Source: Ovis canadensis
Lineage: Eukaryota > Chordata > Mammalia > Artiodactyla > Bovidae
Length of the DNA: 64,000 bases
Assembly (NCBI RefSeq): GCF_042477335.2
Contig: NC_091247.1
Location: 10,360,001-10,424,000, forward strand
Direction of reading: 5' to 3'
Shown: piece after piece, positions 34,450-46,049 of the stretch
How the letters are laid out: every line of letters begins with the position of its first letter
Numbering within the stretch: the stretch's first letter is position 1
Notes under the pieces: model-generated
The model's database searches: none
What the model was told of the DNA's origin: nothing
Seen by the model: the letters and a program-made list of their open reading frames with translations, nothing else
Position numbers and translations under genes: made by a program

Positions 34450-35035
34450 ACATTCGCATTTCATTTAAAGCAACATTTTTTGTGCTGGGATTTTAGCAAA
34501 GAACAGGGAAATAGAGAGACACATAATTTATAGCCCCACCCCTTTATTTCCTAAAACCTCTTTCTCCAGTATAATCTCCAGATTTTGCTGGAAATTGTAG
34601 TCTCTTCAGTGTGTGAATAGAACATGTTCTCCCAGGTGAAGCAGGTTCTGAGACTTCCCCCTGGGCCATTCCCCCTCATCATCAATACCCCTGCATTGTA
34701 TAGCAGAAATTAGTTCTTAGGCTGTTTCCTAAAGCCAGGTTAGGGACTCAGGTTTAAGTGCCATCTGACCAGGCAGGTCTTGGAAATGAGCAGAAGAATC
34801 TACAGTAAGAGGGTCTTGATGCATGGTGGCTGACGCCTGGCCTGCATCACCGGGAGGAGGGCAGCCACCACTCACCTGATTGTTGACAAGTAGGCTGTGG
34901 ACCCAGTGTCGCCACATCATTCCAGTTTTTCAAAGAAAGCAGAAAAGCCCTTAGCAGTCTGTGGAGGCTGATTTCAGTTTTCAGGCTACCTGATTTTTGG
35001 TTTTGTTTTGTTTTTACTTCTGAGCTAGCATTTGC
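34450..35035. other. intergenic DNA, no gene seen
   Basis: Unassigned sequence. The minus frame at 34729-34920 has no domain. Confidence 0.45.
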
Positions 35036-35039
35036 TCAG

Positions 35040-35243
35040 GCTTTCCTGGTGGCTCAGTGGTAAAGAACTTGACTGCCAATGTAGAAGAAACAGGTTCGAT
35101 CCCTGAGTCAGGAAGATCCCCTGGAAATGGCCACCCACTCCAGTATCCTTGCCTGGGAAATCCCATGGACAGAGGGGCCTGGTGGGCTACAGTCCACGGG
35201 GTCACAAAGATTCGGACACAATTGAAGTGACTTACTACCCACA
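35040..35243 (+). mobile_element. Bov-tA SINE
   Basis: GGCTTTCCTGGTGGCTCAGT head. It has a small internal deletion near CCCCTGGAAATGGCC. Confidence 0.92.
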
Positions 35244-35367
35244 CATTTTGTTCTTACTCTGCCAGTTGTCAGGGATGCTATGATGACTGAAATATATCAG
35301 GTTACTTCTAGCTTAGTAAATCCTCAGGAGGTGAGTCAGGTGGGAAGATGATAGAGTCGCAGGAAGG

Positions 35368-35486
35368 ATTTATTTATTTATTGGCTCCACACTATGTGAG
35401 ATCCTAGTTCCCTGGCCAGGGATCGAACCCACACCCCTGCATTGGAAGCATGAAGTTTTAACCACTGGACTACCAGAGAAGTCCCC
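35368..35486 (-). mobile_element. CHR-type SINE, reverse
   Basis: (ATTT)n tail, CCAGGGATCGAACCC B-box and CACTGGACTACCAGAG head. Confidence 0.85.
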
Positions 35487-35689
35487 ATAGGAAGAATTTT
35501 AAAGAACGCTAACTGGAGACTCAGACATCTTAGAGTAACGGCATGCAGATAGCTTCTTTTTGCTTTCCTGTCTTGTGTAAATTCCAGCAGAGGTCACGTG
35601 CATGTGTGGGTGCTTAATAAATACTCTTTGAAAGTGATAATAATGAATTGAGATATGGAAAATCTGAAAACACTCTCTAGGAATGTGGC

Positions 35690-35960
35690 TTAGGGCATGA
35701 AACACTTTAGAAAGATTCCCTGTGAGAAAAGGCTAAAGGAATTGGGGTTACTAATACCCTATCACAGAGGAAAGAAGGTTAAGGAGAATTTAATAGCCAT
35801 CTTCAAATATCTAAAGGGATGTTGCTCATGTGTTTCAAACATCAGTTCTTGTCTACTAAGGACAGGACATGAGGGAATTATCTTAAATGGGAGCAGGAGG
35901 GACTTAGATTAGATATCAATGGGGGGACAAGCCAGCTGAAAGAATTGTGAGATGCCAGAC
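35690..35960 (+). repeat. CR1/L3-type LINE fragment
   Basis: The block ATAGCCATCTTCAAATATCT, GACAAGCCAGCTG and flanking order recall the 3' part of mammalian L3/CR1. It is old and diverged. Confidence 0.5.
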
Positions 35961-36034
35961 AGCAACATGATTTAGAGAAAGGACATGGTTATTTTAGGAA
36001 CAGGGGTTGTTGATTATTATTAGGGCACGTGTAG

Positions 36035-36180
36035 AGCCTGGGGCCTCCAAGTCAGCCAGTTACTAGTTAGAAGATCTTGAGACAGTGACTTCACCTCTTT
36101 GAGGTTCAGTTTCCTCATTTGTTAAAAGGTGATAAGAACAAGATCTATTTATTGGATTGTTGTGAGGATTACATTAGATT
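36035..36180 (+). repeat. MIR SINE
   Basis: GGTTCAGTTTCCTCATTTG and GTTGTGAGGATTACATTAG, forward. Confidence 0.78.
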
Positions 36181-36198
36181 AGGTCTAATGGCTTTATT

Positions 36199-36412
36199 GG
36201 GCTTCCCTGGTGGCTCAGCAGTAATCTGCCTTCAATACAAGAGACTCGGGTTCAATCCCCAGGGTTGGAAAGATCCCCTGAAGAAGGAAATAGCAACCCC
36301 CTCCAGTATTCTTGCCTGGGAAAATCCCATAGACAGGGGAGCCTGGTGAGCTACAGTCCATGGGGTCGCAAAAGAGCTGGACATGACTTAGCGACTAAAC
36401 AACATCAACAAT
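36199..36412 (+). mobile_element. Bov-tA SINE
   Basis: GGGCTTCCCTGGTGGCTCAG head, GACATGACTTAGCGACTAAA tail. Confidence 0.93.
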
Positions 36413-36499
36413 GACTTGATAAGCCATTAGGTATATCAGCGTCAGGCACAGAACAAGGCTCAACCAATGAGGGATGACATTCATTGCAGTTCATCTACT

Positions 36500-38585
36500 A
36501 AGGTCCTATAATTGGAAAAAATAAAACAAATAAACAACTCCCCCCAGTACAAAAAACACTCTATCCGTAAACATAATCTGTCTTTCCAGAGGCATCAAAC
36601 AAGCAAATACTGCTGGGTGTTGTGGGACTTACAATCTCATTGAAAACACCTGATGTGAACATTCAGAAAGTGAAATAAATATAAGATTAAGATAACAGAG
36701 TCAGCAGAGTGAAGTAGTTAAGAGCTAGGAGTATGGAAAATGCATGAGTCCTTAGAACAGTGCCTCGCACCTTAGGAACTGTTTCCCTTAATAGATCAAA
36801 ACCACAGTGCAAGCTAAAGGTCAATTTTTAAATGAAGGTTGAAAAAAAAAAACCTATGGAGTTCTCAAGTGGGAGAAACTGCTCCAAAACAGTATGAGTC
36901 AAACAAACAAATGGATAAGGTTGAATGCACTAATCTGTAAATGTTTTTGATCAGAAGGATCTTGGTTGTTTTAATCAAATGATCAATTATCCACTATTTG
37001 GATATCCTAAATTTTTATTCTTAAAACATTTGCAGGCACTGCTGTGAATACCCTACTTGTCAGCTTTCAAAGAAAAAAAGTCATTTGTTTCTGATATTTT
37101 GAATACACTCAAGAAACAGTTTTCTACATTGATTGTATTCTATGAACTTTACTTCACAGCAATTATAACTCCTGCAGTGCATTTAACTTACTAATGTTTA
37201 TTGAAATATTTTCAGCTGCAAAAACATTTTATGTTCACTATTATTTATTAATGCCCTGTTTTAAAATATTACACATAAAATTTATTCCAGTGCACATTAG
37301 TAAATAAATTATGCTTGTAATTTCTAATGCATTTTTAATTATAAATTTATCCATGTCTACCTTTATTTATGATAGCGGTGTCTCAGTGTTGAACATACTG
37401 TATATTAATGGAGACACTGTTAATTATGCATTCTTAGAAGTTGCATTCGACAAAACATACGAGTCTGTTTTTTTACATCCTAAGTCCTGTTAACATCATT
37501 AATTCAGAAGTTGAAACTCACAGCATCAGCTAACCTTTAAAGCAAGAAAATATGCTAGTAGAAACTGGTTATAGAGCCTGGATTTGGGGAGGGACTACAT
37601 TTATCTATAACTGTACCCAGAGAGATACTAAATAGTACCAGCAAGATGTTTCATTTTCACTCCAAGTATCTAAAAAAGGACACCAGAAATAATATTCAGC
37701 ACAAAAAGACAATAGAACAAAGCTCAGGGACTCTCTGCAAGCACCCAGAACAGATCTATGCTTAAACAGTATCTGCCAAGTGTAATGTTTAAGATTTTCT
37801 GGTTGGTTAATTTTGTGCTTCTCTTCCACCCACCCAATTCACCTTATTATGAACAATATATTTGCTTTAAAAAATTCTTCACACTGAAATGTTATTTTAA
37901 TTTGAAAAAACACTACATTGTTCTGAAATTGTCAATTTCTTGGAGGCTTCTTTCAAATAGTTTGAATGGATTTTTGACACCTAATTTACTGTTGTCTTGA
38001 AAGTACTTTGTAACATAACAGCAAAAATGCCTGTTTTCCCTATAGGAGGAAAAAATATATTACAAAAGGAGAGGAAACTAAAATTGGGAAAATAGAAGGG
38101 AAGCATAGCCACACATACACGATATGAAGAACACACATTTGCAAAGGAACTAGAAGGTGCCTCCCTTTGCCCACAGCGCTGGCAGGGCTTGAAAGAGGGT
38201 TCCTTTCAGCTTATCATGTTCAATCTCAGCTTGTTGTCATAGATTTGGCAAAGTCATATTTTCCACACACAAATTCTGCTTAACAACAAAAGATTTCCAG
38301 TTGCTTCCTGTGTGTTTTGAGTACCTTTTCATTTAACATGCATTTTACCAAGTGTTTATAGTGTTTTAAGCTTTAAACATATTAGAGAGAGAGAGAGCAA
38401 CATGTTCCTTTGCTTATGGCCTGTCAGGGAGACAGTTGTGTATTGAAAGAATACCAGAAAATATGATAAATCTTGAACACAGAAAATGAAGCTTTTTGTG
38501 TGACCTGTGAGCAAGAAGTATTCTTAGAAAACTTTCTAGAGTAGGAGAAGCAGTATGTGAATTTGATTTTCATTCTTGGTTTTCA
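36500..38585. promoter_or_regulatory. 2-kb repeat-free AT-rich block, candidate regulatory DNA
   Basis: The longest repeat-free stretch in the intergenic region. The segment at 36960-37540 has many homeodomain-type cores (ATCAATTAT, TTAATTAT, CTAATG) and no recognisable repeat. Frames at 37311-37493 and 37758-38000 lack domains. Regulatory function is inferred only. Confidence 0.35.
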
Positions 38586-38597
38586 AGAATGAATAGA

Positions 38598-38902
38598 GAG
38601 ACTTCCCTAGTGGTCCAGTGGTTAAGAATCCACCTGTCAATGCAGGGGACACAGGTTCGATCCCTAGACCAGGAAGATTCCATAGGTCTCGGGGCAACTA
38701 AACCCATACATCACAACTACTGAAGCCTGAGCACACTAGAGGCCATATCTCACGAGAGAAGCCACTGCAATGGGAAGCCCACACACTGCAATTAGAGAGT
38801 AGTCCTTCCTCTCCATAACTAGAGAAAGCGGGCACGCAGAAACAAAGACCCAGCATAGGGAAATAAATAGATAAATGTTTTTAAAAGATACCATTTTTTA
38901 AA
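38598..38902 (+). mobile_element. CHR-type SINE, long form, with 13-bp target duplication
   Basis: AAGAATGAATAGA at 38585-38597 and 38903-38915. The body contains the full series of GCAACTA-type segments and ends in an AAATAAATAG tail. Confidence 0.94.
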
Positions 38903-38937
38903 AAGAATGAATAGAATATACTTGGGAATTTTCTTTC

Positions 38938-39030
38938 TGTGCAGTAGCAAGGATTCAATGTTTTCACTGTCAGGGCCTGGGTTTGATCCCTGGTTGGGAA
39001 ACTAAGATCCTGTAAGTCTAGTGGTATGGC
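38938..39030 (+). mobile_element. CHR-type SINE fragment
   Basis: TGGGTTTGATCCCTGGTTGG and GAAACTAAGATCCTG. It is truncated and ends at the CA microsatellite. Confidence 0.75.
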
Positions 39031-39031
<1 letters not shown>

Positions 39032-39074
<43 letters not shown>

Positions 39075-39077
39075 CAA
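39032..39077. repeat. (CA)n microsatellite
   Basis: About 22 CA units with a single GC interruption near the 3' end. Confidence 0.95.
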
Positions 39078-39200
39078 ACTTAATGGTTAGAATTGTTAAA
39101 ATGGCACATATACATTTAATAAAAACATTTTTATAAAAGCACATTGGGATTTATCCTTTAAGAATCCCACCACTCTGTTATGTAGAAACCCAAAATAGCC

Positions 39201-42174
39201 CATGAACAGTATGAAAAGGCAAAAAGATAGGACACTGAAAGATGAACTCCCTAGGTCAGTAGGTGCCCAATATGCTACTGGAGATCAGTGGAGAAATAAC
39301 TCCAGAAAGAATGAAGGGATGGAGCCAAAGCAAAAACAATACCCAGTTGTGGATGTGACTGGTGAGAGAAGCAAGGCCTGATGCTATAAAGAGCAATATT
39401 GCATAGGAACATGGAATGTCAGGTCCACGAATCAGGGCAAATTGGAAGTGGTCAAACAGGAGATGGCAAGAGTAAATGTTGACATTCTAGGAATCAGCAA
39501 ACTAAAATGGACTGGAATGGGTGAATTGACTCAGATGACCATTATATCTACTACTGTGGGCAGGAATCCCTTAGAAGAAATGGAGTAGCCATCATAGTCA
39601 AAAAGAGTTCAAAATGCAGTACTTGGATGCAGTCTCAAAAACAAGAGAATGATCTCTGTTCATTTCTAAGGCAAACCATTCAATATCACGGTAATCCAAG
39701 TTTATGCCCTGACCAGTAATGCTGAAGAAGCTGAAGTTGAACGGTTCTATGAAGACCTATAAGACCTTTCAGAATTAACACCCAAAAAAGATGTCCTTTT
39801 CATTATAGGGGACTGGAATGCAAAAGTAGGAAGTCAAGAAACACCTGGAGTAACAGGCAAATTTGGCCTTGGAATGTGGAATGAAGCAGGGCAAAGACTA
39901 ATCGAGTTTTGCCAAGAGAATGCACTGGTCATAGCAAATACTCTCTTCCAACAACACAAGAGAAGACTCTACACATGGACATCACCAGATGGTCAACACC
40001 AAAATCAGACTGCTTATATTTTTTGCAGCCAAAGATGGAGAAGCTCTATAAGTCAGCAAAAACAAGACCAAGACCTGACTGTGGGTCGGATCATGAACTT
40101 TTTATTGCCAAATGCAGACTTAAATTGAAGAAAGTAGGGAAAACCACTAGCCCATTCAGGTATGACCTAAATCAAATCCCTTATGATTATACAGTGGAAG
40201 TGAGAAATAGATTTAAGGGACTAGATCTGATAGACAGAGTGCCTGATGAACTATGGATGGAGGTTCATGGCATTGTACAGTAGACAGAGATTAAGACCAT
40301 CCTCAAGAAAAAGAAATGCAAAACAGCAAAATGGCTGTCTGAGGAAGCCTTATGAATAGCTGTGAAAAAAGAGAAGTGAAAAGCAAAGGAGAAAAGGAAA
40401 GATATAAGCATCTGAATGCAGAGTTCCAAAGAATAGCAAGAAGAGGTAAGAAAGCCTTCCTCAGTGATCAGTGCAAAGAAATAGAAGAAAACAATAGAAT
40501 GGGAAAGACTAGAGTACTCTTCAAGAAAATTAGAGACATCAAGGAAACATTTTATGCAAAGATGGGCTCAATAAAGGACAGAAATGGTATAAACCTAACA
40601 GAAGCAGAAGATCTTAAGAAGAGGTGGCAAGTACAAAAAAGATCTTCATGACCCAGATGATCACGATGGTGTGATCACTCACCTAGAGCCAGACATCCTG
40701 GAATGTGAAGTCAAGTGGGCCTTAGAAAGCATCACTACATCAAAGTTAGTGGAGGTGATGGAATTCCAGTGGAGCTATTTCAAATTCTGAAAGATGATGC
40801 TGTGAAAGTGCTGCACTCAATATGCCAGCACATTTGGAAAACTCAGCAGTGGCCACAGGACTGGAAAAGGTCAGTTTTCATTCCAATCCCAAGAAAGGCA
40901 ATGCCAAAAAATGCTCAAATTACTGAACAATTGCACTCATCTCACACACTAGTAAAGTAATGCTCAAAATTCTCCAAGCCAGGGTTCAGCAATATGTGAA
41001 CCATGAAATTCCAGATGTTCAAGCTGGATTTAGAAAGGGCAGAGGAATCAGAGATCAAATTGCCAACATCTGCTGGATCATGGAAAAAGCAAGAGAGTTG
41101 CAGAAAAACATCTGCTTTATTGAGTGTGCCAAAGGCTTTGACTGTATGGATCACAACAAACTGTGGAAAATTCTGAGAGATGGGAATACCAGACCACTTG
41201 ACCTGCCTCTTGAGAAATCTGAATGCAGGTCAGGAAGCAACAGTTAGAACTGGACATGGAACAACAGACTGGTTCCAAATAGGAAAAGGAGCATGTCAGG
41301 GCCGTATATTGTCACCCTGCTTATTTAACTTATATGCAGAGTACATCATGAGAAACACTGGGCTGGATGAAGCATATGCTGGAATCAAGATTGCCAGTAG
41401 AAACATCAATAACCTCAGGTATGCAGATGATACCACCCTTATGGCAGAAAGTGAAGAGGAAGTAAAAAGCCTCTTGATGAAAGTGAAAGAGGAGAGTGAA
41501 AAAGTTGACTTAAAGCTCAACATTCAGAAAACTAAGATCATGGCATCTGTTCCCATCACTTCATGGGAAATAGATGGGGAAACAGTGGAAACAGTGGCTG
41601 ACTTTATTTTTCTGGGCTCCAAAATCACTGCAGATGGTGACTGCAGCCATGAAATTAAAAGACGCTTAGACAGCATATTAAAAAGCACAGACATACTTTG
41701 CCAACAAAGGTCTGTCTAGTCAAGGCTATGGTTTTTCCAGTGGTTATGTATGGATGTGACAGTTGGACTTTAAAGAAAGCTGAGTGCCGAAGAATTGATG
41801 ATTTCGAACTGTCGTGTTGGAGAAGACCCTTGAGAGTCCCTTGGACTGCAAGGAGATCCAACAAGTCCATCCTAAGGGAGATCAGTCCTGAATGTTCATT
41901 GGAAGGACTGATGTTGAAGCTGAAACTCGAATACTTTGGCTACCTGATGTGAAGAGCTGACTCATTTGAAAAGACTCTGATGCTGGGAAAAATTGAGGGC
42001 AGGAGGAGAGGGGGTCGACAGAGGCTGAGATGGTTGGATGGCATCACCAACTCAATGGACATGAGTTTGGGTTGACTCCGGAAGTTGATGATGGACAGGG
42101 AGGCCTGGCCTGCTGCAGTCCATGGGATCGCAAAGAGTCAGACAGAGCTGAGCAACTAAACTGAACTGAACTGA
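39201..42174 (+). mobile_element. near full-length BovB (RTE) LINE, inactive
   Basis: A 2.97-kb BovB flanked by AAAATAGCC at 39192-39200 and 42174-42182. The apurinic-like endonuclease region keeps GDWNA at 39808-39822. The reverse transcriptase keeps its catalytic YADD at 41420-41431, with AGFRKGRG and GACQGRILSPCLFNLYAEY before it. The element encodes one protein in intact copies, but here the reading is broken into at least seven frame segments (for example 39874-40128, 40352-40651, 41180-41719) by stops and frameshifts, so it cannot be active. A short deletion lies in the 3' part near 41668. It is slightly shorter than the usual ~3.2 kb. It is a host retrotransposon, not a cellular gene. 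Confidence 0.96.
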
Positions 42175-42199
42175 AAATAGCCACTAGAGAGGCCACAAG

Positions 42200-42590
42200 G
42201 AGAAAACCAAGGTCCCTGGCCAACACTTCTTGCTATCTGTGATCTTCCAACAATTCTAACTGCCACCTGACTGAAAATACATGAGGGAGCCAGGGAGACT
42301 GGCAGAAGAACCACCCACCAAGCCACAAAATCTTGAGAAACAATAAATGGTTGTTCAAAATTCTGTAAAACAATCATCCTTCATTAAAAAAAATCAGATT
42401 TATAAAAATGGTTGTTGTTTTAAGCCACTTCCAAAAAAGATTGGGAGAGAAAGAGAGAGTAGGAGTTCACTGAGAGGAGAGAGAAAAGGCAATTGAGGTT
42501 GAGCAGGAATTGCTCCAGCAATTGTGTTTGAGGAAAGCAAATGTATAAAAGTTCCTGATTCTTGCTGCCCATCTCGGTGCCTTGGGCAAT
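42200..42590. other. intergenic DNA, no gene seen
   Basis: Unassigned sequence between BovB and MIR. The minus frames at 42156-42377 and 42400-42654 have no domain. Confidence 0.45.
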
Positions 42591-42594
42591 AGGA

Positions 42595-42770
42595 ACAGGT
42601 GTTTACAGAACACTCCCTGTGTGCCAGGCATTGTTCCAAGCATGCTCTTTGCATTCGCTCAATGGATGCTCACAATAAACCTAGATGAGCAGATAGATAC
42701 ACAGAAAGCAAGTCACTTATTGAAGGTCACACAGCTAGTAAGTGACTTCAAACCTGTGTCCACTGCCCCT
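42595..42770 (-). repeat. MIR SINE
   Basis: TGTGCCAGGCATTGTTCCAA and GGTCACACAGCTAGTAAGTG. Confidence 0.83.
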
Positions 42771-42874
42771 ATTCTAGTCCTGGGGACCAGAAGAAAAGGA
42801 ACCTCCGTTCCTTCCCATGACCTCCTTTCCAAGCTGGAGCTGAACTTTGGAAAATCTGATTGTTGTTAAAAACC

Positions 42875-43160
42875 TGTGCTTTTTAATATGCTGTCTAAGC
42901 ATCTTTTAATTTCATGGCTGCAGTCACCATCTGCAGTGATTTTGGAGCCCAGAAAAATAAAGTCAGCCACTGTTTCCACTGTTTCCCCATCTATTTGCCA
43001 TGAAGTGATGGGACCAGATACCATGATCTTAGTTTTCTGAATGTTGAGTTTTAAGCCAACTTTTTCACTCTCCTCTTTAATTTTTGTGAAGAGGCTCTTT
43101 AGTTCTTCATTTTCTGCTGTAAGTGTGGTGTCACCTGCATATCTGAGGTTATTGATATTT
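42875..43160 (-). mobile_element. BovB internal fragment, inverted relative to 39201-42174
   Basis: It covers only the part of BovB around the reverse-transcriptase C-terminus and lacks both the 5' region and the 3' tail. It is complementary to about 41395-41690 of the neighbouring BovB and shares its short deletion. Confidence 0.88.
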
Positions 43161-43169
43161 GTCCCAGGT

Positions 43170-43745
43170 CTACTGAAGTCCCAATCAGTTCTACTGAAGT
43201 CCCAACCCCTGGCCCAGCACCATCAGTATGTTTTAAGAATAAAATTTGTGTGTGTGTCAGTTGTCACGGTCCTATTACTATGCACCTTTAGATCAAGAGG
43301 TAGGTCAATGTAAGCTCTGCATTTAAAGCCACTTCCATTCTCTGATGCAATTCCCGCTCCTTGAAGGCTAATCCACGTAGTTGGCCTTCCTCCTCATCTA
43401 ACTACCTTCCTCAGTTGTAAAATGGCTTGGGAAACACCCTGGTTTCGTTTTCACCCTATGTCCATCCCTCATCCTGAGGTCTTTTGAAGTCACATGGCAT
43501 CTCAGTTCCTTGACTGTCTGATCTTCAGCAACTTTTCCCTCCATTGCACTTGAGCCAGGAACCCATTCTCAGATAGCTCTTCATCTGAAGTTATTCAGGA
43601 CATCCATCTCTTAGGATAGCCTCCATCTTTCTGCCTGGAACCATCAGTGATCTCTATTACTCCTGTTCTGAGACCTTCAGGCCAGTGTCACGAGCCTTTC
43701 CAGAATTCTCTTATGTACCTCTTGAGCATCCATTCTGTGCCTTTT
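43170..43745. other. intergenic DNA, no gene seen
   Basis: It starts with TCTACTGAAGTCCCA twice, 21 bp apart. The rest is unassigned. Confidence 0.45.
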
Positions 43746-44434
43746 TAAAAAATTTAAACTTTTAACTTTCTATTGGGTTATAGCCAATTAACAATATTGT
43801 GATAGTTTCAGGTAAACAGTGAAGGGACTCAGCCATACATACACATGTATCCATTCTCCCCCAAATTTCCCTCCCATCCAAGCTTCCACATGACATGGAG
43901 CAGAGTTCTACATGCTATACAGTAGATCCTTGTTAGCAGTGTGTACTTGTCCATCCCAAACTCCCTATCTATTCCTTCCCACCCCATCCTTCCCTCCAGT
44001 CTATAGATTCCTTCCTAAGTCTATGAGTCTGTTTCTGTTTTGTAAGTGAATTCATTTGCATCATTTTTTTTAAAGATTCCACATACAAGGGATGTCATCT
44101 GATATTTCTCCTTCTCTGTCTGACTTACTTCACTCAGTATAACAATCTCTAGGTCCATTCATGTTACTGCAAATGGCATTTCATTCTTTTTAATGACTGA
44201 GTAATATTCCATTGTATATCTGTACCACATCTTCTTTATCCATTCCTCTGTTGACGGACATTTAAGTTGCTTCCATGTCTTGGCTACTGTAAATAGTGCT
44301 GCAATGAATGCAGGAGTACATGTATCCTTTCAGATCATGTTTTTCTCCAGATATATGCTCAGGAGTGGGATTGCAGGATCATATGGCAGCTCTAGTTTTA
44401 GTTTTTTAAGAAACCTCCATACTGTCCTCTATAG
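43746..44434 (-). mobile_element. ruminant L1 3' end with 13-bp target duplication
   Basis: TTCTGTGCCTTTT at 43733-43745 and 44435-44447. The reverse L1 tail contains CACTCAGTATAACAATCTCT and ATTGCAGGATCATATGGC, 5'-truncated to ~690 bp. Confidence 0.94.
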
Positions 44435-44544
44435 TTCTGTGCCTTTTGTTTTAAGCATTCTTAAAAGCTAAGATCTAAAACTCCTTGACCCCATCACACC
44501 TGTCTGGCCAAAGGTCTTCCTGGGATTAACCCAACTGCTCACTT

Positions 44545-44809
44545 TTTGGGAGAAGGCACTGGCAACCCACTCCGGCACTCTCGCCTGGAAAATCCCATGG
44601 ACGGAGGAGCCTGGTAGGCTGCAGTCCATGGGGTTGCTGAGAGTTGGACAGGACTGAGCAACTTCACTTTCACTTTTCACTTTCATGCATTGGAGAAGGA
44701 AACGGCAACCCACTCCAGTATTCTTGCCTGGAGAATCCCAGGGACGGGGGAGGCTGGTGGACTGCCGTCTTATGGGGTCGCACAGAGTCGGACACGACTT
44801 AAGTGACTT

Positions 44810-44810
<1 letters not shown>
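44545..44810 (+). mobile_element. BOV-A2 SINE dimer
   Basis: Two Bov-A units with a TTTCACTTTTCACTTTCATG linker. The last unit runs into the AGC tract. Confidence 0.93.

Positions 44811-44868
<58 letters not shown>
44811..44868. repeat. (GCA)19 trinucleotide microsatellite at a BOV-A2 end
   Basis: Fifty-eight bp of pure GCA extend the normal CTTAGCAGCAGC terminus of BOV-A2. The poly-alanine and poly-leucine frames it creates are not genes. Confidence 0.97.
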
Positions 44869-44869
<1 letters not shown>

Positions 44870-45260
44870 TGGGAGTGGTAAAGGATCTGCCTGCCAATGC
44901 AGGAGAGGCATGTTGGATCTCTGGGTTGGGAAGATCCCTGGAGGAGGAAATAGCAACCCAATACAGTACCCTTGCCTGGAAAATCCCATGGACAGAGACT
45001 GAGCTACTTCCCTTTTACTTTACACTTTCATGCATTGGAGAAGGAAATGGCAACCCATTCCAGTGTTCTTGCTTGGAGAATCCCAGGGATGGGGGAGCCT
45101 GGTGGGCTGCCATCCATGGGATCACACAGAGTCGGACACGACTGAAGTGACTTAGCAGCAGCAGCACAGTACCCTTGCCTGGAAAATCCCATGGACACAG
45201 GAGCCTAGAGGGCTGCAGTCCTTGGGATCCCAGAGTCTGACATTACTGAGCGTGCATGCA
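44869..45260 (+). mobile_element. further Bov-tA/Bov-A units in tandem
   Basis: 44869-45000 is a Bov-tA lacking its first bases. 45025-45165 is a Bov-A unit ending in AGCAGCAGCA. 45168-45260 is a third, decayed tail copy. All are in the same orientation as the upstream BOV-A2. Confidence 0.8.
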
Positions 45261-45534
45261 TGCCCGCTAAGGTCCCCCCGAGGTGAAATTCAGACTTGTT
45301 TTTTTCTTTCTTTTGCTAAGGTGCATTTTTAAGAGAGACTTTCCAGATCATCTCTCAGATAGGAGAGGTATCATATCATTGCACTGCTTTCCCCTTAGTA
45401 GTAGCGTCCCCACTGATTCCCTGAAGACAGAAAGAGGGGGAATAATGAGTTCCTGTTTGGGGCGGGTCCACACATCTCATGGAACTCCCTGAATTCCTGG
45501 GATGATAATTACCTTCATTTTACAGAAAATAAGA

Positions 45535-45735
45535 ATAATGACTAACATTTATTAAGTTTATTAAGTGTTGGGCACTGTGCCGAGTGTTTTTAGAGCATCA
45601 TCCCACTCGATTCTCACAGCAGTACTCTAAATTTGGAACTACTCGATGGATGGGTCAGAGAAGGGAGTGTTTTGTCCTAGGACACACAGCAAGTTAGAGC
45701 GGGCATTTGAACCAGCTCTTCCTGATTCAAGAGAC
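45535..45735 (-). repeat. MIR SINE
   Basis: GTTGGGCACTGTGCCGAGTG and ATTTGAACCAGCTCTTCC. Confidence 0.75.
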
Positions 45736-46035
45736 TAAGCTCCTCATCGCTCATTTCTGAAAGAACTGAGGGCTTTTCTCCGTGGACGTGGGGAGAGAGA
45801 AGGAGGTTCGACGGAGAAGGCTGACGTGGATTTCTAAACAACGCAAACCTCGAAGTCTCCGTGTTTTGCCAGTATCCCAGCTAATCTCTGACCCAGGCCT
45901 TGCCTGGGGGCGGGGAAGTGGTGCGCGCGCACGGCGTCCCGTTCGGCCCCGCCTCCCGGGAGGGCTTCCCAGCCCGCTCTCGGCTCTGGGGCTTGCGCAC
46001 TACGTCCCCAGCCAACGGCTGCTTCCCGGTCGGGG

Positions 46036-46043
46036 ACTTCCGG
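46036..46043 (-). promoter_or_regulatory. ETS/GABP motif near the MAPKAP1 start
   Basis: ACTTCCGG (CCGGAAGT on the minus strand) is the strong ETS/GABPA core common at housekeeping transcription starts. A second GGTTCCGGG follows at about 46067. Confidence 0.55.
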
Positions 46044-46049
46044 TGCGCG

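Noticed and set aside
44468-44989. 173-codon frame with long poly-alanine
   Set aside because: Translation of BOV-A2 and its GCA microsatellite.
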